Shown: piece by piece, positions 37,794 through 47,637 of the stretch
How positions within the stretch are numbered: the first letter of the stretch is position 1
How the letters are laid out: every line of letters starts with the position of its first letter
Assembly (NCBI GenBank): GCA_947044405.1
Contig: CAMRHE010000028.1
Span: 6,987,001-7,051,000 of the forward strand
Origin: Leptodactylus fallax
Lineage: Eukaryota > Chordata > Amphibia > Anura > Leptodactylidae
Direction: 5' to 3'
Length of the DNA stretch: 64,000 nucleotides
The notes under the pieces: model-generated
The model's input: only the letters and a program-made list of their open reading frames with translations
Database searches by the model: none
What the model was told of the DNA's origin: nothing
Translations under genes and position numbers: made by a program

Positions 37794-38917
37794 TGTGGCA
37801 TCCCAGAGCTGGCTATGGCTGGGCTGAGGGTGATCTCTGTGCATTGTATTATTTCCTGTTGCTTCATAGACTGTGTGACATAGCAGGGGGTCCTGAGTCT
37901 CACACAACACAGCGCCACCTAGTGAGCCTCACACATGCATTACACCTCCCATAGGATTGAATAGTAACCAAATGTCCAATGGGAGGACATTTTCGCCTGG
38001 GAAAAGGGGAGGAGTCAGCTGATCACTGGGTCCCCATGGTAACACCCCTGCAGGAAGGTCCTGCGTGTGAGGAGTTAGAAGTGTGGAGTGTTAGGAGGAG
38101 GAGGTGAGGAGATAAGTGTGATGTCCTGTGAAGAAAGCAGTGAGTTTAGTGCAGGAACCTCAAGTCCTAGACAGGCCCAGGAAGGTTGGAGAGCTGACAT
38201 ACTCCAGCTATTCAGAAGATCCTGTCCCCTGTCTGCCTAGCCATCGCCCTGAAGGAAGTCAAGCATCATTATCTTGTCAGCATGAGACTGTGGAGAGAAC
38301 ATTCTGGAACACGGGCTCCATAGCAAGTATCACAGGATCCAGGGGCCAAGGCCAGACCTGTGGAATATCCTGCCACCCTGACTATTGCACCCCGAAACTC
38401 TGAGCTATCAGGACCACATAACGTGAGTGGGGAATATTATGTACTAGTATCATGGTGGGCATCCTCCTATGAGCCAAATAGGAACCCAGATGCACCTGAG
38501 GGCTGTAACACTGAAGTATAAGGGGCTAGGAACACCTTTCATCAAGTCTACCCTGCACCCCAGGACTTTGCTGTGTCACCAGGCGTACCCCGTTGTTTTG
38601 TATTGAAGAAACTGTTTAAGCATTTGTACCTCCACACCCATGGAAGTAAAAGTTCAACTTTACAACCGTTTCTGTGTCTGACTCTGCACCGACAACATCA
38701 GGGCGCCCCAAACACCACCAGTCGGCACAGTATAGGGGAAGCGCCCCGGGGGAACAATCACCACCAACATTTGTGCAGCCCCCTCATCACCGGTACCAGT
38801 GGTGGTAACGTGGGACAGCACCAGCGCTGCGCCCTTGTGCCCAGAGACCGTGACAAGTCTGCGCTGTTTGCACCCCGCAATCCCAACTGCAGCGTTACCT
38901 TCCATCTGGTCACCGCA
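37794..38917 (+). repeat. 5' LTR of the Gypsy element
   Basis: It matches the 3' LTR without length change, offset exactly 7494 bp. I noticed five substitutions, for example ATAGACTG here against ATAGCCTG there, and CCTTGTG against CCTCGTG. No obvious AATAAA is present. A CTCF-core-like site in minus orientation (AGCGCCACCTAGTG) lies at 37911-37924. The open frame of 91 codons inside is repeated in the 3' LTR and matches no domain. Confidence 0.95.
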
Positions 38918-38925
38918 AGAAAAAC

Positions 38926-38943
38926 TGGCGTCACGAACAGGAT
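38926..38943 (+). other. Putative tRNA primer-binding site
   Basis: TGGCGTCACGAACAGGAT begins 8 bp after the 5' LTR end. The leading TGG is complementary to a tRNA CCA end, as expected for minus-strand priming. I could not fit it confidently to one tRNA; a serine tRNA is a weak possibility from the TGGCG start. Confidence 0.4.
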
Positions 38944-39681
38944 ACGGGTGTGTGCCATTTTGAGAAAGTCGCCACGAAAAGTGCGCCAAATTGTCTCCAG
39001 AGCATCGGTCTTTATTGTGGACTTTGCTAAGATCAAGTTTATTCCCTGAGAGTGCTTGCCACAAAGAGGGGGAGCCCTATACCCCTGAAGTAAGCCCTAA
39101 AGACTGTCCTCTCAGTGTGTTACAGCCCTGGAAGAGTTAAAACGCCCAGGACTTGTTTGCTGCGCCACATCGCTGTGTAAGAACGCCCACAAAGGGTTAA
39201 CTGTACCTTGCAAAAGTGCGGGAGATTTTCAGCACTGCCCATGAGGCCAGGAAACCCATCTGCCGCCATCTTAGGAGAGCCCAGAATGCTGAGCGCAATG
39301 CTCCAGCGCACCCATACAAGAAAGTGAAAGGCGAACGTGCCGGCGCCATTTCTGACTCTCCGGTGCCGCATCACCGTCCCTGCTGTGCACCGCTGATCTC
39401 TGGTCCACGCTGCAGTTGCTGTCAGTGAGTACTGTGCCTCCCTGTCCTTGTCTTCAGTTCTCCCACGGCCCCAGCGAGTGTTTTCCGTGTACAGTGTCCG
39501 TGGGGAGTGCCACCATTAAAGAGGGGGAGCACACTGTCAGCCTGCATCACAGTGACTCTGTTAATAGCTACAGCATTCTTAAAGGGACAGCATTCCAAGT
39601 TGTAGTCTCCATTCCCTGCCAGCAAGCAGTTGAGTTTCTTAAAGAGACGGCGACCTAATTCCAGTCATACCTGCAAACAAC
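38944..39681 (+). other. Gypsy 5' leader
   Basis: 738 bp between the primer-binding candidate and the gag start. It holds two copies of AAAGAGGGGGAG (about 39065 and 39519) that equal the polypurine tract in front of the 3' LTR. Frames of 134-158 codons spanning U5 and the leader have no domain and are not called. Confidence 0.5.
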
Positions 39682-40770
39682 ATGACTGAGCAAAGTGACA
39701 TTGTGCCATCTGTTTCTAGTGATCCAGCAGTGCCCATGGCGAGCAGCCTACCATTCTCCATGCCATTTTACCCTGGTGCACCATGGCTGCCGCGCTACAA
39801 AGGGGAGGCGCATACCCTCAGGGACTTTCGTGAGAAGATGCTGTCTCTCTTCCAGTTCTATCCTCTGAATACAGAACAGCAGATACAGATCCTGCTGGGC
39901 CAGCTTGAGGGTGCTGCAGCTAGGGAGGTCAAATCCTGGCCTGCCTCTGACAAAAGAACCCCTGGGCAAATTCTGGACAAACTCCAGGTGAACTTTGACG
40001 TGCGATCTGTCTCCGAGGTAAAGATGCGCTTCTTTTCCAGGCGACAACTACCTGGTGAGACCCTGCGGGACTATGCTTTATCCCTCCAAGAGGCGTTCAG
40101 AACTGTGGTGCAAGTGGATCCACGTGAAAATGTGGACTCTGATAAAATCTTGCTTGACCGCTTCATAGAAGGGGCGGGTACCACATTGCTCCAGAGTCAG
40201 TTGCGAATGCTTGCTGCACAACATCCCAGCATCACGTTTGCTGACTTCAAGGCCCTTTCCATCCAGGTCTTGGGACAGGAGCAGCCCCAGCCGAGCCCAG
40301 TCATCTGTGCTCCCTCACCTGGACCCTCAACAAGCATTGCTCCATTTGTCCTGCCACTACCTCTGGGTACCTCACCTGCTGCCCAAACTGCGCAGACTAC
40401 ACCAGCAGACTCCAGAGATGACCTTCTGGCCCGAGTGGATCATCTGACCCGTGCCATGGAACAGATCACCGTCCATCTAGATCGTCTGACCCAGCCGTCT
40501 TCATCGTCCAGTGATCCTTTGCGAAGTCTCAACATCTCACCTGAGTCGCCACCCAGACGTCCGTCTTCAGTGAAACCTCCGCAGAGTGAGAGGCCATACT
40601 GTACCTATTGCCATAGATATGGACACACCAGGCCTCAGTGTTTTCAGTTAAACGGGCCACCCCCGAGGCAGCGGGCCGCCCCTCGGGAGGAAAGAAGAAG
40701 GGCCCAGGTGTATCTTCAGTGCCATTGTCACGCTTCGTCTCAGCCTGCCCACACATCACAATCCGGGTGA
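39682..40770 (+). CDS. gag: Gag-like capsid protein of the Gypsy element
   Basis: A 362-aa protein starting at ATG 39682. Residues about 25-200 resemble a retrotransposon Gag capsid domain (for example FPLNT-like QFYPLNTEQQIQILLGQLEG and an LRDYALSLQEAFR helix). A Pro/Ser-rich linker and a short possible coiled segment (RVDHLTRAMEQITVHLDRL, about 251-269) follow. One CCHC zinc knuckle, CTYCHRYGHTRPQC (CX2CX4HX4C), is at 307-320, then a basic tail. It should form the virus-like particle and bind the RNA. The last ~150 bp overlap pol, which is read in the -1 frame. The frame is intact. Confidence 0.9.
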   Translation: MTEQSDIVPSVSSDPAVPMASSLPFSMPFYPGAPWLPRYKGEAHTLRDFREKMLSLFQFYPLNTEQQIQILLGQLEGAAAREVKSWPASDKRTPGQILDKLQVNFDVRSVSEVKMRFFSRRQLPGETLRDYALSLQEAFRTVVQVDPRENVDSDKILLDRFIEGAGTTLLQSQLRMLAAQHPSITFADFKALSIQVLGQEQPQPSPVICAPSPGPSTSIAPFVLPLPLGTSPAAQTAQTTPADSRDDLLARVDHLTRAMEQITVHLDRLTQPSSSSSDPLRSLNISPESPPRRPSSVKPPQSERPYCTYCHRYGHTRPQCFQLNGPPPRQRAAPREERRRAQVYLQCHCHASSQPAHTSQSG

Positions 40771-43700
40771 ACGGCGTCCCTCTGACAGCGTTGGTGGACA
40801 CTGGATCTCAGGTAACAACCCTGCGCAAGCAGGTGTTCCTTGAACATTGGGACTTAGGTGTGTTGAATAGAACACCTGACACATGGATAAATCTGTGTGG
40901 CAGTAATGGACAGCCCATACCACAGCAGGGTTATTGGGAACCCACTATCCAGATTGGGGACTTGAAACTGCCTAGACAGGGTGTAATTGTCACTGATGTA
41001 GAGGATGATAGGTTTGCAGTTGTAATATTAGGCATGAATGTTTTACGCCATTGCTTTGCAGAAGTGTTGGATGCCTTGCATGCCTCTCTCCTTACAGCTT
41101 CTCCCAGTGACCAGCAGACCATTCAGCGGGCCATTCGTGTACTCAATGCCCAGCACAAGTTCACCAACAAACAAGGTGAAATTGGTCGAGTCCGGATCCA
41201 AGATACCCGTCCAGTAACCCTACAGCCTGGAACAGAAACTATGGTGTGGTGCCGTGCCCGTCCGGGCATAGAAAATCAGGACTACGAGGCCTTGCTACAA
41301 CCCATACAGGTAGCTGGCCAACCACTTGTCATGGCTGCCCGCAGCCTTGTTACAGTTTCCAATGGACGTGTTCCTGTCCGCTTAGTCAACTTGGGCGATG
41401 CTCCCGTGAACCTCCACAAGTTCCACTCTGTGGCCCTGCTACACCGGTTAGCACCAGAAGACATTCTCTCTGGTGATTCTACCGCCACACAGCGTTCCAC
41501 CCAAGCTGCTGAGAACATTCAGAATGGAGCCACGAAGTCCTGGTGGGATGAATTGAACGTGGGAGACGCCAATACCCCTATAGAGCACATCAATGGGGTT
41601 CGCAATGTGGCCAAGCGTTACCAACAGGCATTCAGCAAACACCCATTGGACTTTGGTAAGACCACGACCATACAACATCGCATTCTGACTGGTGACCACC
41701 ATCCAATCAAGGAGCGTCACCGTCCAATACCACCAGCGATGTACCAACCGGTGAAAAAGTTGATCCAAGAGATGCGAGATGCTGATGTCATCCGGGAGAG
41801 TAACAGCCCCTGGGCAGCCCCGCTAGTCCTTGTCAAGAAGAAAGACGGAGCCCTACGATTTTGTGTGGACTATCGTAAACTCAACAACGTCACGCACAAA
41901 GACGCATACCCATTGCCGCGGATTGAGGAATCTCTAACGGCTTTGGGATCAGCTACCTGTTTCTCGACCCTGGACTTAACCAGTGGATACTGGCAAGTCC
42001 CTATGGCGCCTGAAGATCGTGAAAAGACTGCGTTTACGACCCCGATGGGACTCTTTGAATTCAATAGTATGCCATTTGGGCTATGTAATGCCCCAGCCAC
42101 ATTCCAACGGCTTATGGAGAGGTGCCTCGGCCATGAGAATTTCCAGAGTGTGCTACTGTACCTGGACGATGTTATTGTATTCTCCCGGACATACCAAGAA
42201 CACCTTCGTCACCTGTCCGAGGTATTCAAGGTACTTATACAGCACGGCCTAAAGGTGAAGCCCTCCAAGTGCTACCTGTTGAAACCCCAAGTTCACTACC
42301 TTGGGCATGTCGTGAGCGCACAAGGCGTCCAACCTGATCCTGAAAAGATCACTGCAGTCCAGAACTGGCGAAGACCAACTACCGTCAAAGAAGTCCGAAG
42401 CTTCCTTGGATTCGCAGGTTACTACCGGCGTTTCATACCACACTTCGCCCAAGTAGCCGAGCCTCTGAACGAGTTGTTGCGCGGTTGTCCCAGAGAAAAC
42501 TACAACCGAAAGCTTCCGGTAGACTGGACAGCGCGTCAAGAGGAAGCCTTTCAAGCGCTTAAAGCACTTCTGACGCAACCACCAATTCTAGCCTATCCCG
42601 ACTACAGTCAGCCATTCCGCTTGTACACAGATGCAAGTCACCAAGGTTTGGGTGCAGTGTTGTCCCAGGTTCAGGACAACAAAGAGCGAGTCATCGCCTA
42701 CGCCAGCAGGAGTCTGAGAGGCGCGGAGAAGAACGACCAGAACTATAGTTCTTTCAAACTCGAACTTCTGGCGCTTGTCTGGGCCGTGACAGAGAAGTTT
42801 AAAGACTACCTGGCTGCCACACCCTTTACCGTGTACACAGATAACAATCCGTTGGCGCATCTGGACACTGCTCGACTGGGAGCCCTTGAACAACGGTGGG
42901 CCTCAAGACTCGCGAATTACAAGTTCTCTGTCAAGTATCGCAGTGGCAAGTCCAACGCTAACGCTGATGCACTCTCAAGGTTGCCTGTGGGAGAAGAACC
43001 ACCTCGAGAAGACATCTGGGAAGAGGTGGAGATGCCACCATTCTACAACAAGTTTGCCCAACAGGTTGCTATTGGTGTTCCTTTAGAAGGAGAATCTCTG
43101 GCGAAAACAGCTGCCGAATCCCTCCAGGAGCCATCTCTGTGGAAAACGTTCCAAGAAGAGAGCAGAGTTTTAGGAGAATTGTCAGATTTCCTGCTTACAG
43201 GAAGAATACCAACCCGTGTAAAGAGAGGTCTTCATGACGTGGAATTAAAACGCCTTTGGCGACAGAGGAAGCGCCTGTTTGTCCAACGAGGCCTTCTACT
43301 TAGAAACACTCTTGATCCTGTCACAGGTGAAAGGCTTCATCAGATCCTCGTACCAAGAAGAGACGCACAGATGATACTTGAGGCATATCATGACAGATCC
43401 GGTCACTTCGGGGTACAAAAGACCGAAGCTACCATCCGTCGTCGCTTCTATTGGGTTGGGATGAGGAGTGACATTGAGAGTTGGTGCCGAGAGTGTCCCG
43501 CCTGTAGTATCACCAAGGAAGGTCGAAGAGATCAGAAGGCCCCTCTACATCCAATTAAGACTCAAAAGCCGTGTGAAATTGTTGCTCTGGACCATGTGAA
43601 GTTGGGTCCCACACGTTCCGGCTACAGCTACGCTCTGACAATGGTGGATCATTACTCCAAGTTCCTTGTCATCGTGCCTGTCAGAGATCTTACAGCAAGA

Positions 43701-44705
43701 ACTACGGCTGAGACCTTCTACGCAGAGTTTGTCCGCCATTACGGTTGTCCTGAGCATATCCTCACCGACCGTGGATCGGCGTTTGAATCCCAATTGTTCC
43801 GTGAGTTGTGTCAGTTCCAAGACTGCAAGAAATTGCGAACCACAGCGTATCACCCTCAAGGGAATGGTATGTGCGAGAAGGCAAATCAAGTGATCATCGG
43901 CATGCTAAGAACAGCCGCAGTTACACCTGGTGTTGAGTGGCCTGAGCGTATCAAGGACTTGGCCTATATTTACAACAACACACCCCAAACATCTACGGGA
44001 TACGCACCATTTTATCTAATGTTTGGAAGACAAGGTCAACTTCCTTCAGACTTAACCCTTGGTGTGAAGGTCCCTGACACCATCAATCCACTACCCATAA
44101 CAGACTGGGTTGTTGAACACCGCCGACGTATGGAGGAAGCTAAAGAGATAGTTGAAACGTGCATGGATGAGGTTCGTAGGAGACAACAGGAGGATTACAA
44201 CCATCACGCCCATGCAGCGCCCCTGAAAGTTGGCGACCGTGTATGGTTAAGGAATAACCATCGGAATGGGAAATTGGATCCATTCTGGGAGAAAGAACCA
44301 TACAGTGTCATCTCCATACCATATCCTGAATCCGACGTGTATGAGATCTCTAAACCTGGGAGACAGCCCCAAGTAGTACACCGAAACCGTCTGAAGCTGT
44401 GCCTTAAAGAAGGACTACCCACAGAGGTGCCCCCAGCTGAGACAACGAGTACAGAGATCTTGTCACCTTCTGAAGCGAAAGAGAGACCCCCAACGTTAAC
44501 TGAGCTTATGTGGGCGCCTAAACTACTACCATTTAGCTGTTATCCACCAATTGCTCTAGTGCAAGAGAACCCTTCGACAGATGATTTAATTGATTTCAGT
44601 GACTCTGTTCCTGATTCAAATCTCGTTCCACTTAGGCGTTCTGAGCGTACCACAAAAGGCGTACCTCCAACACGCTATAGTGATGCCATGGCTGTCCTTG
44701 GGTAA
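40638..44705 (+). CDS. pol: Pol polyprotein of the Gypsy element (PR-RT-RH-IN)
   Basis: Intact frame, about 1355 codons. Counting from 40638: protease DTG at 54-56; reverse transcriptase with D446 (TLDLTSGYW) and YLDD at 508-511; RNase H with D665, E709, D735 and D777; integrase zinc finger H918, H923, C953, C956; integrase catalytic triad D985, D1044, E1080 (35 residues between the last two); and a GPY/F-like module near 1213-1225 (KLDPFWEKEPYSV). The frame is open from 40617 but has no ATG before the protease (the codon at 40638 is GTG), so expression must come from a -1 shift out of gag. Function: copying the element RNA to DNA and inserting it. No internal stop was seen. Confidence 0.95.
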   Translation: MFSVKRATPEAAGRPSGGKKKGPGVSSVPLSRFVSACPHITIRVNGVPLTALVDTGSQVTTLRKQVFLEHWDLGVLNRTPDTWINLCGSNGQPIPQQGYWEPTIQIGDLKLPRQGVIVTDVEDDRFAVVILGMNVLRHCFAEVLDALHASLLTASPSDQQTIQRAIRVLNAQHKFTNKQGEIGRVRIQDTRPVTLQPGTETMVWCRARPGIENQDYEALLQPIQVAGQPLVMAARSLVTVSNGRVPVRLVNLGDAPVNLHKFHSVALLHRLAPEDILSGDSTATQRSTQAAENIQNGATKSWWDELNVGDANTPIEHINGVRNVAKRYQQAFSKHPLDFGKTTTIQHRILTGDHHPIKERHRPIPPAMYQPVKKLIQEMRDADVIRESNSPWAAPLVLVKKKDGALRFCVDYRKLNNVTHKDAYPLPRIEESLTALGSATCFSTLDLTSGYWQVPMAPEDREKTAFTTPMGLFEFNSMPFGLCNAPATFQRLMERCLGHENFQSVLLYLDDVIVFSRTYQEHLRHLSEVFKVLIQHGLKVKPSKCYLLKPQVHYLGHVVSAQGVQPDPEKITAVQNWRRPTTVKEVRSFLGFAGYYRRFIPHFAQVAEPLNELLRGCPRENYNRKLPVDWTARQEEAFQALKALLTQPPILAYPDYSQPFRLYTDASHQGLGAVLSQVQDNKERVIAYASRSLRGAEKNDQNYSSFKLELLALVWAVTEKFKDYLAATPFTVYTDNNPLAHLDTARLGALEQRWASRLANYKFSVKYRSGKSNANADALSRLPVGEEPPREDIWEEVEMPPFYNKFAQQVAIGVPLEGESLAKTAAESLQEPSLWKTFQEESRVLGELSDFLLTGRIPTRVKRGLHDVELKRLWRQRKRLFVQRGLLLRNTLDPVTGERLHQILVPRRDAQMILEAYHDRSGHFGVQKTEATIRRRFYWVGMRSDIESWCRECPACSITKEGRRDQKAPLHPIKTQKPCEIVALDHVKLGPTRSGYSYALTMVDHYSKFLVIVPVRDLTARTTAETFYAEFVRHYGCPEHILTDRGSAFESQLFRELCQFQDCKKLRTTAYHPQGNGMCEKANQVIIGMLRTAAVTPGVEWPERIKDLAYIYNNTPQTSTGYAPFYLMFGRQGQLPSDLTLGVKVPDTINPLPITDWVVEHRRRMEEAKEIVETCMDEVRRRQQEDYNHHAHAAPLKVGDRVWLRNNHRNGKLDPFWEKEPYSVISIPYPESDVYEISKPGRQPQVVHRNRLKLCLKEGLPTEVPPAETTSTEILSPSEAKERPPTLTELMWAPKLLPFSCYPPIALVQENPSTDDLIDFSDSVPDSNLVPLRRSERTTKGVPPTRYSDAMAVLG
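40647..40705 (+). promoter_or_regulatory. Candidate -1 ribosomal frameshift signal (slippery site plus pseudoknot)
   Basis: GTTAAAC at 40647-40653 is set in the gag frame as G_TTA_AAC, the X_XXY_YYZ-like arrangement; the same heptamer is used by some nidoviruses. After an 8-nt spacer, CCCGAGG (40662-40668) can pair with CCTCGGG (40681-40687). The loop GGGCC (40673-40677) can pair with GGCCC at 40701-40705, giving an H-type pseudoknot. The site lies 27 codons after the zinc knuckle start and within the only stretch where both frames are open (40617-40770). Shifting here leads directly into the protease frame. Confidence 0.65.
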
Positions 44706-45272
44706 AAGAGGTTAACTGTCTCTGCTTATGTATATATGTTATTCCTGCTCTGATTACATTAATGTTTTTCCTGTGTGTATATACAGTATATATATAATAT
44801 CTTGCCATGTAATATAGTATTTACACTTATATGCAACAATCCAAGCCATAGTGCCTGGCTCACCGAGCCAAGGAAGTTCTGTTACCCCATTGCGGTATGG
44901 ACATTCGTGCTAGAGTGCCTACTCTTCCTTACAGAAAGGACTGTTTATTATTTCTCAGAGAGACTCTCATGATAATGGACACTCACGAAATTTGTGCCAG
45001 AGAGCCTCTGGACCCATTTGCACTACTGTTGTTTCTATATGGACTGTCTGATGGTACCGCCAAAAGGTTCCATAAGTCTGAGTTTAATTATCTTTCCGTT
45101 ACCCTTCAGACTTCTCATGGACATTCCAGGACTATGCCGGGAGGTCTTACCTCAAGTTTCTAAGTATTATATTTTTCTAAACTGTTAGTGACATTTGCAC
45201 TTTATTCGTATTTATTAACGTTATGTTACATTTCTCACCTTCACCCCAGCCCGTCGCCGAGGTCGGCTCAGT
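44706..45272 (+). other. Gypsy 3' untranslated region
   Basis: 567 bp between pol and the polypurine tract. Only small frames (63-88 codons) are present, with no signal peptide plus membrane anchor arrangement, so I see no env gene. A TATATA-rich patch lies near 44780-44800. Confidence 0.6.
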
Positions 45273-45287
45273 GAAAGAGGGGGAGTA
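45273..45287 (+). other. Polypurine tract of the Gypsy element
   Basis: GAAAGAGGGGGAGTA lies directly in front of the 3' LTR start. This is where plus-strand DNA synthesis of an LTR element is primed. Confidence 0.8.
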
Positions 45288-46411
45288 TGTGGCATCCCAG
45301 AGCTGGCTATGGCTGGGCTGAGGGTGATCTCTGTGCATTGTATTATTTCCTGTTGCTTCATAGCCTGTGTGACATAGCAGGGGGTCCTGAGTCTCACACA
45401 ACACAGCGCCACCTAGTGAGCCTCACACATGCATTACACCTCCCATAGGATTGAATAGTAACCAAATGTCCAATGGGAGGACAGTTTCGCCTGGGAAAAG
45501 GGGAGGAGTCAGCTGATCACTGGGTCCCCATGGTAACACCCCTGCAGGAAGGTCCTGCGTGTGAGGAGTTAGAAGTGTGGAGTGTTAGGAGGAGGAGGTG
45601 AGGAGATAAGTGTGATGTCCTGTGAAGAAAGCAGTGAGTTTAGTGCAGGAATCTCAAGTCCTAGACAGGCCCAGGAAGGTTGGAGAGCTGACATACTCCA
45701 GCTATTCAGAAGATCCTGTCCCCTGTCTGCCTAGCCATCGCCCTGAAGGAAGTCAAGCATCATTATCTTGTCAGCATGAGACTGTGGAGAGAACATTCTG
45801 GAACACGGGCTCCATAGCAAGTATCACAGGATCCAGGGGCCAAGGCCAGACCTGTGGAATATCCTGCCACCCTGACTATTGCACCCCGAAACTCTGAGCT
45901 ATCAGGACCACATAACGTGAGTGGGGAATATTATGCACTAGTATCATGGTGGGCATCCTCCTATGAGCCAAATAGGAACCCAGATGCACCTGAGGGCTGT
46001 AACACTGAAGTATAAGGGGCTAGGAACACCTTTCATCAAGTCTACCCTGCACCCCAGGACTTTGCTGTGTCACCAGGCGTACCCCGTTGTTTTGTATTGA
46101 AGAAACTGTTTAAGCATTTGTACCTCCACACCCATGGAAGTAAAAGTTCAACTTTACAACCGTTTCTGTGTCTGACTCTGCACCGACAACATCAGGGCGC
46201 CCCAAACACCACCAGTCGGCACAGTATAGGGGAAGCGCCCCGGGGGAACAATCACCACCAACATTTGTGCAGCCCCCTCATCACCGGTACCAGTGGTGGT
46301 AACGTGGGACAGCACCAGCGCTGCGCCCTCGTGCCCAGAGACCGTGACAAGTCTGCGCTGTTTGCACCCCGCAATCCCAACTGCAGCGTTACCTTCCATC
46401 TGGTCACCGCA
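45288..46411 (+). repeat. 3' LTR of the Gypsy element
   Basis: 1124 bp, same length as the 5' LTR, about five substitutions apart (roughly 99.5% identical by eye). It ends GTCACCGCA, after which the interrupted MITE seems to resume. It carries the same CTCF-core-like site (45405-45418). Confidence 0.95.
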
Positions 46412-46828
46412 CAAGCACATGTTTCGTGCGGAAACCACACAGACAGACAGAGGTGTCTGGGTATTTCTCATGCACTTCATTTCAGCTAATTCCATCCTGG
46501 AAATGTGGTCATCAGAAGACTAATGGGGTGGGGAAGCCTCTGGGAAATTCCATGAACGCAACTGCTGCCTCGAAAACCCTCTAAGCCAAATGGAATGAGA
46601 GGTGAAAACACCACATATGCAACCCCTGATCGGGAGCCCACTGGGAGGAAGGACCTTCTTAAAAGCCAGGATTGTATCACCATTTTTTATTTATTAAAAC
46701 CAGACAGTGAAATGTATCACTTTTTTCTATTTTCTTTGTATTTTTTTTATTGTAGATTTTTTAAATCTTATTTTTGTACATAGTTATGGAGGCGGCCATC
46801 TTGCCTAAGCTTCTCTTCTGCTCTGTTA
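46412..46828. other. No gene; possible right part of the interrupted MITE
   Basis: 46412-46450 continues the MITE context described at 37637. The rest has nothing recognisable. Confidence 0.4.
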
Positions 46829-47137
46829 AAGAGGACCTTTCACCATCTCCACCAACTCCAGCGACCTCCATCACTTAATAGTTTCCCCTCTACTGATTCT
46901 GTCACAGGTGTAATTTTTTCTCTAACCCCCACCATCAATACTGTTGTGATATGCAAATTAGTCTCTCTACTATCAGGCAGGAGGAGTCAAGAGGGTGGGA
47001 TTCTGAGCTCTGATACTGTCTACCTTTGATTGGACACCCCCAACCTGACATTGCAGATATCAGACACCAAAATTAACAGCTCTGATTGCTCAGGAACGGT
47101 GGGGGCTAGACAGAATTCTCTTTAACAACATTTAGTG
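46829..47137. repeat. MITE copy related to 57000-57450
   Basis: GAGGACCTTTCACCATCTCC at the left, GATTGCTCAGGAACGGTGGG near 47085, and a TTTTTTCTCTAACCCCCACC block near 46915 match the element at 57000-57450. The inverted repeat structure (CCCCCACC against GGTGGGGGC) is visible. Confidence 0.6.
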
Positions 47138-47189
47138 ATATGCTTTACAGCAGTCTCATGGCCATAGGTAAGCAATAAACTAGAACCTA

Positions 47190-47525
47190 CTAATTTATAA
47201 AGAGGTCTATGAGACATGCTCTCTGTGGGTATGGGGAGTAGATAAGCTGTGACATCATCTATAGTCAGTAGTGATGTAATTAAGGGGTCAGTGGTGTTAT
47301 CTCTAAAGGTGTTATCTTCTATTGTAATACTGTCTGTGATGTAAATGAGGTGACTGCTGCAAAGAAAACTGCTACAGAATTGCCAAGTGTCAGTCTATTA
47401 CTAGGCTTAGTGGTCAGGGTAAAAATTGCAGGATTTAGTACTTTAAATTGATGACACAGAAAATTAAAAAGAAAAAAAGAAAAAAATAAGAAAAAATGTC
47501 ATTTTCTGCTGACACATTCCCTTTA
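47190..47525. repeat. Dispersed repeat, second copy of the 7530-7990 family
   Basis: Shares GAGGTGACTGCTGCAAAGAAA, GGGGAGTAGATAAG and CTTAGTGGNCAG blocks with 7530-7990. It ends near CACATTCCCTTTAA. It is directly followed, after about 110 bp, by the DD37E transposon. Confidence 0.65.
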
Positions 47526-47637
47526 ATTGCATATAAGGTAAATGCTCTATGATGAGCTATTGGGGAAGAAGAGGTTTCCATACTGTGCTGTGGTCTTTGT
47601 TCATCCGTGCTTGGACTTATAGAAGACATTAGGACTA

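Larger units (their letters stand above)
37794..46411 (+). mobile_element. Complete Ty3/Gypsy LTR retrotransposon
   Basis: The element has two 1124-bp LTRs, a primer-binding candidate, an open gag (39682-40770), an open pol in the -1 frame (ending 44705) and a purine tract before the 3' LTR. The protease, reverse transcriptase, RNase H, integrase order is that of Ty3/Gypsy elements. There is no env-like frame in the 582 bp between pol and the 3' LTR. The LTRs start TGTGG and end CCGCA. No clear target duplication is visible: the outer 5-mers are TGCTA (37789-37793) and CAAGC (46412-46416). LTR divergence of about five substitutions marks it as young, and it may still be able to move. Confidence 0.95.

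Noticed and set aside
38573..39049. A 158-codon frame across U5 and the Gypsy leader
   Set aside because: Its first part is the LTR and recurs in the 3' LTR; no domain; gag starts further downstream.
40698..40710. GGGCCCA as the frameshift heptamer
   Set aside because: It is out of phase: the gag codons read AGG GCC CAG, not G GGC CCA. The heptamer at 40647 is in phase.
44775..45188. A possible env gene after pol
   Set aside because: Only frames of 64-88 codons, no signal peptide, no membrane anchor, and the region ends in the polypurine tract.
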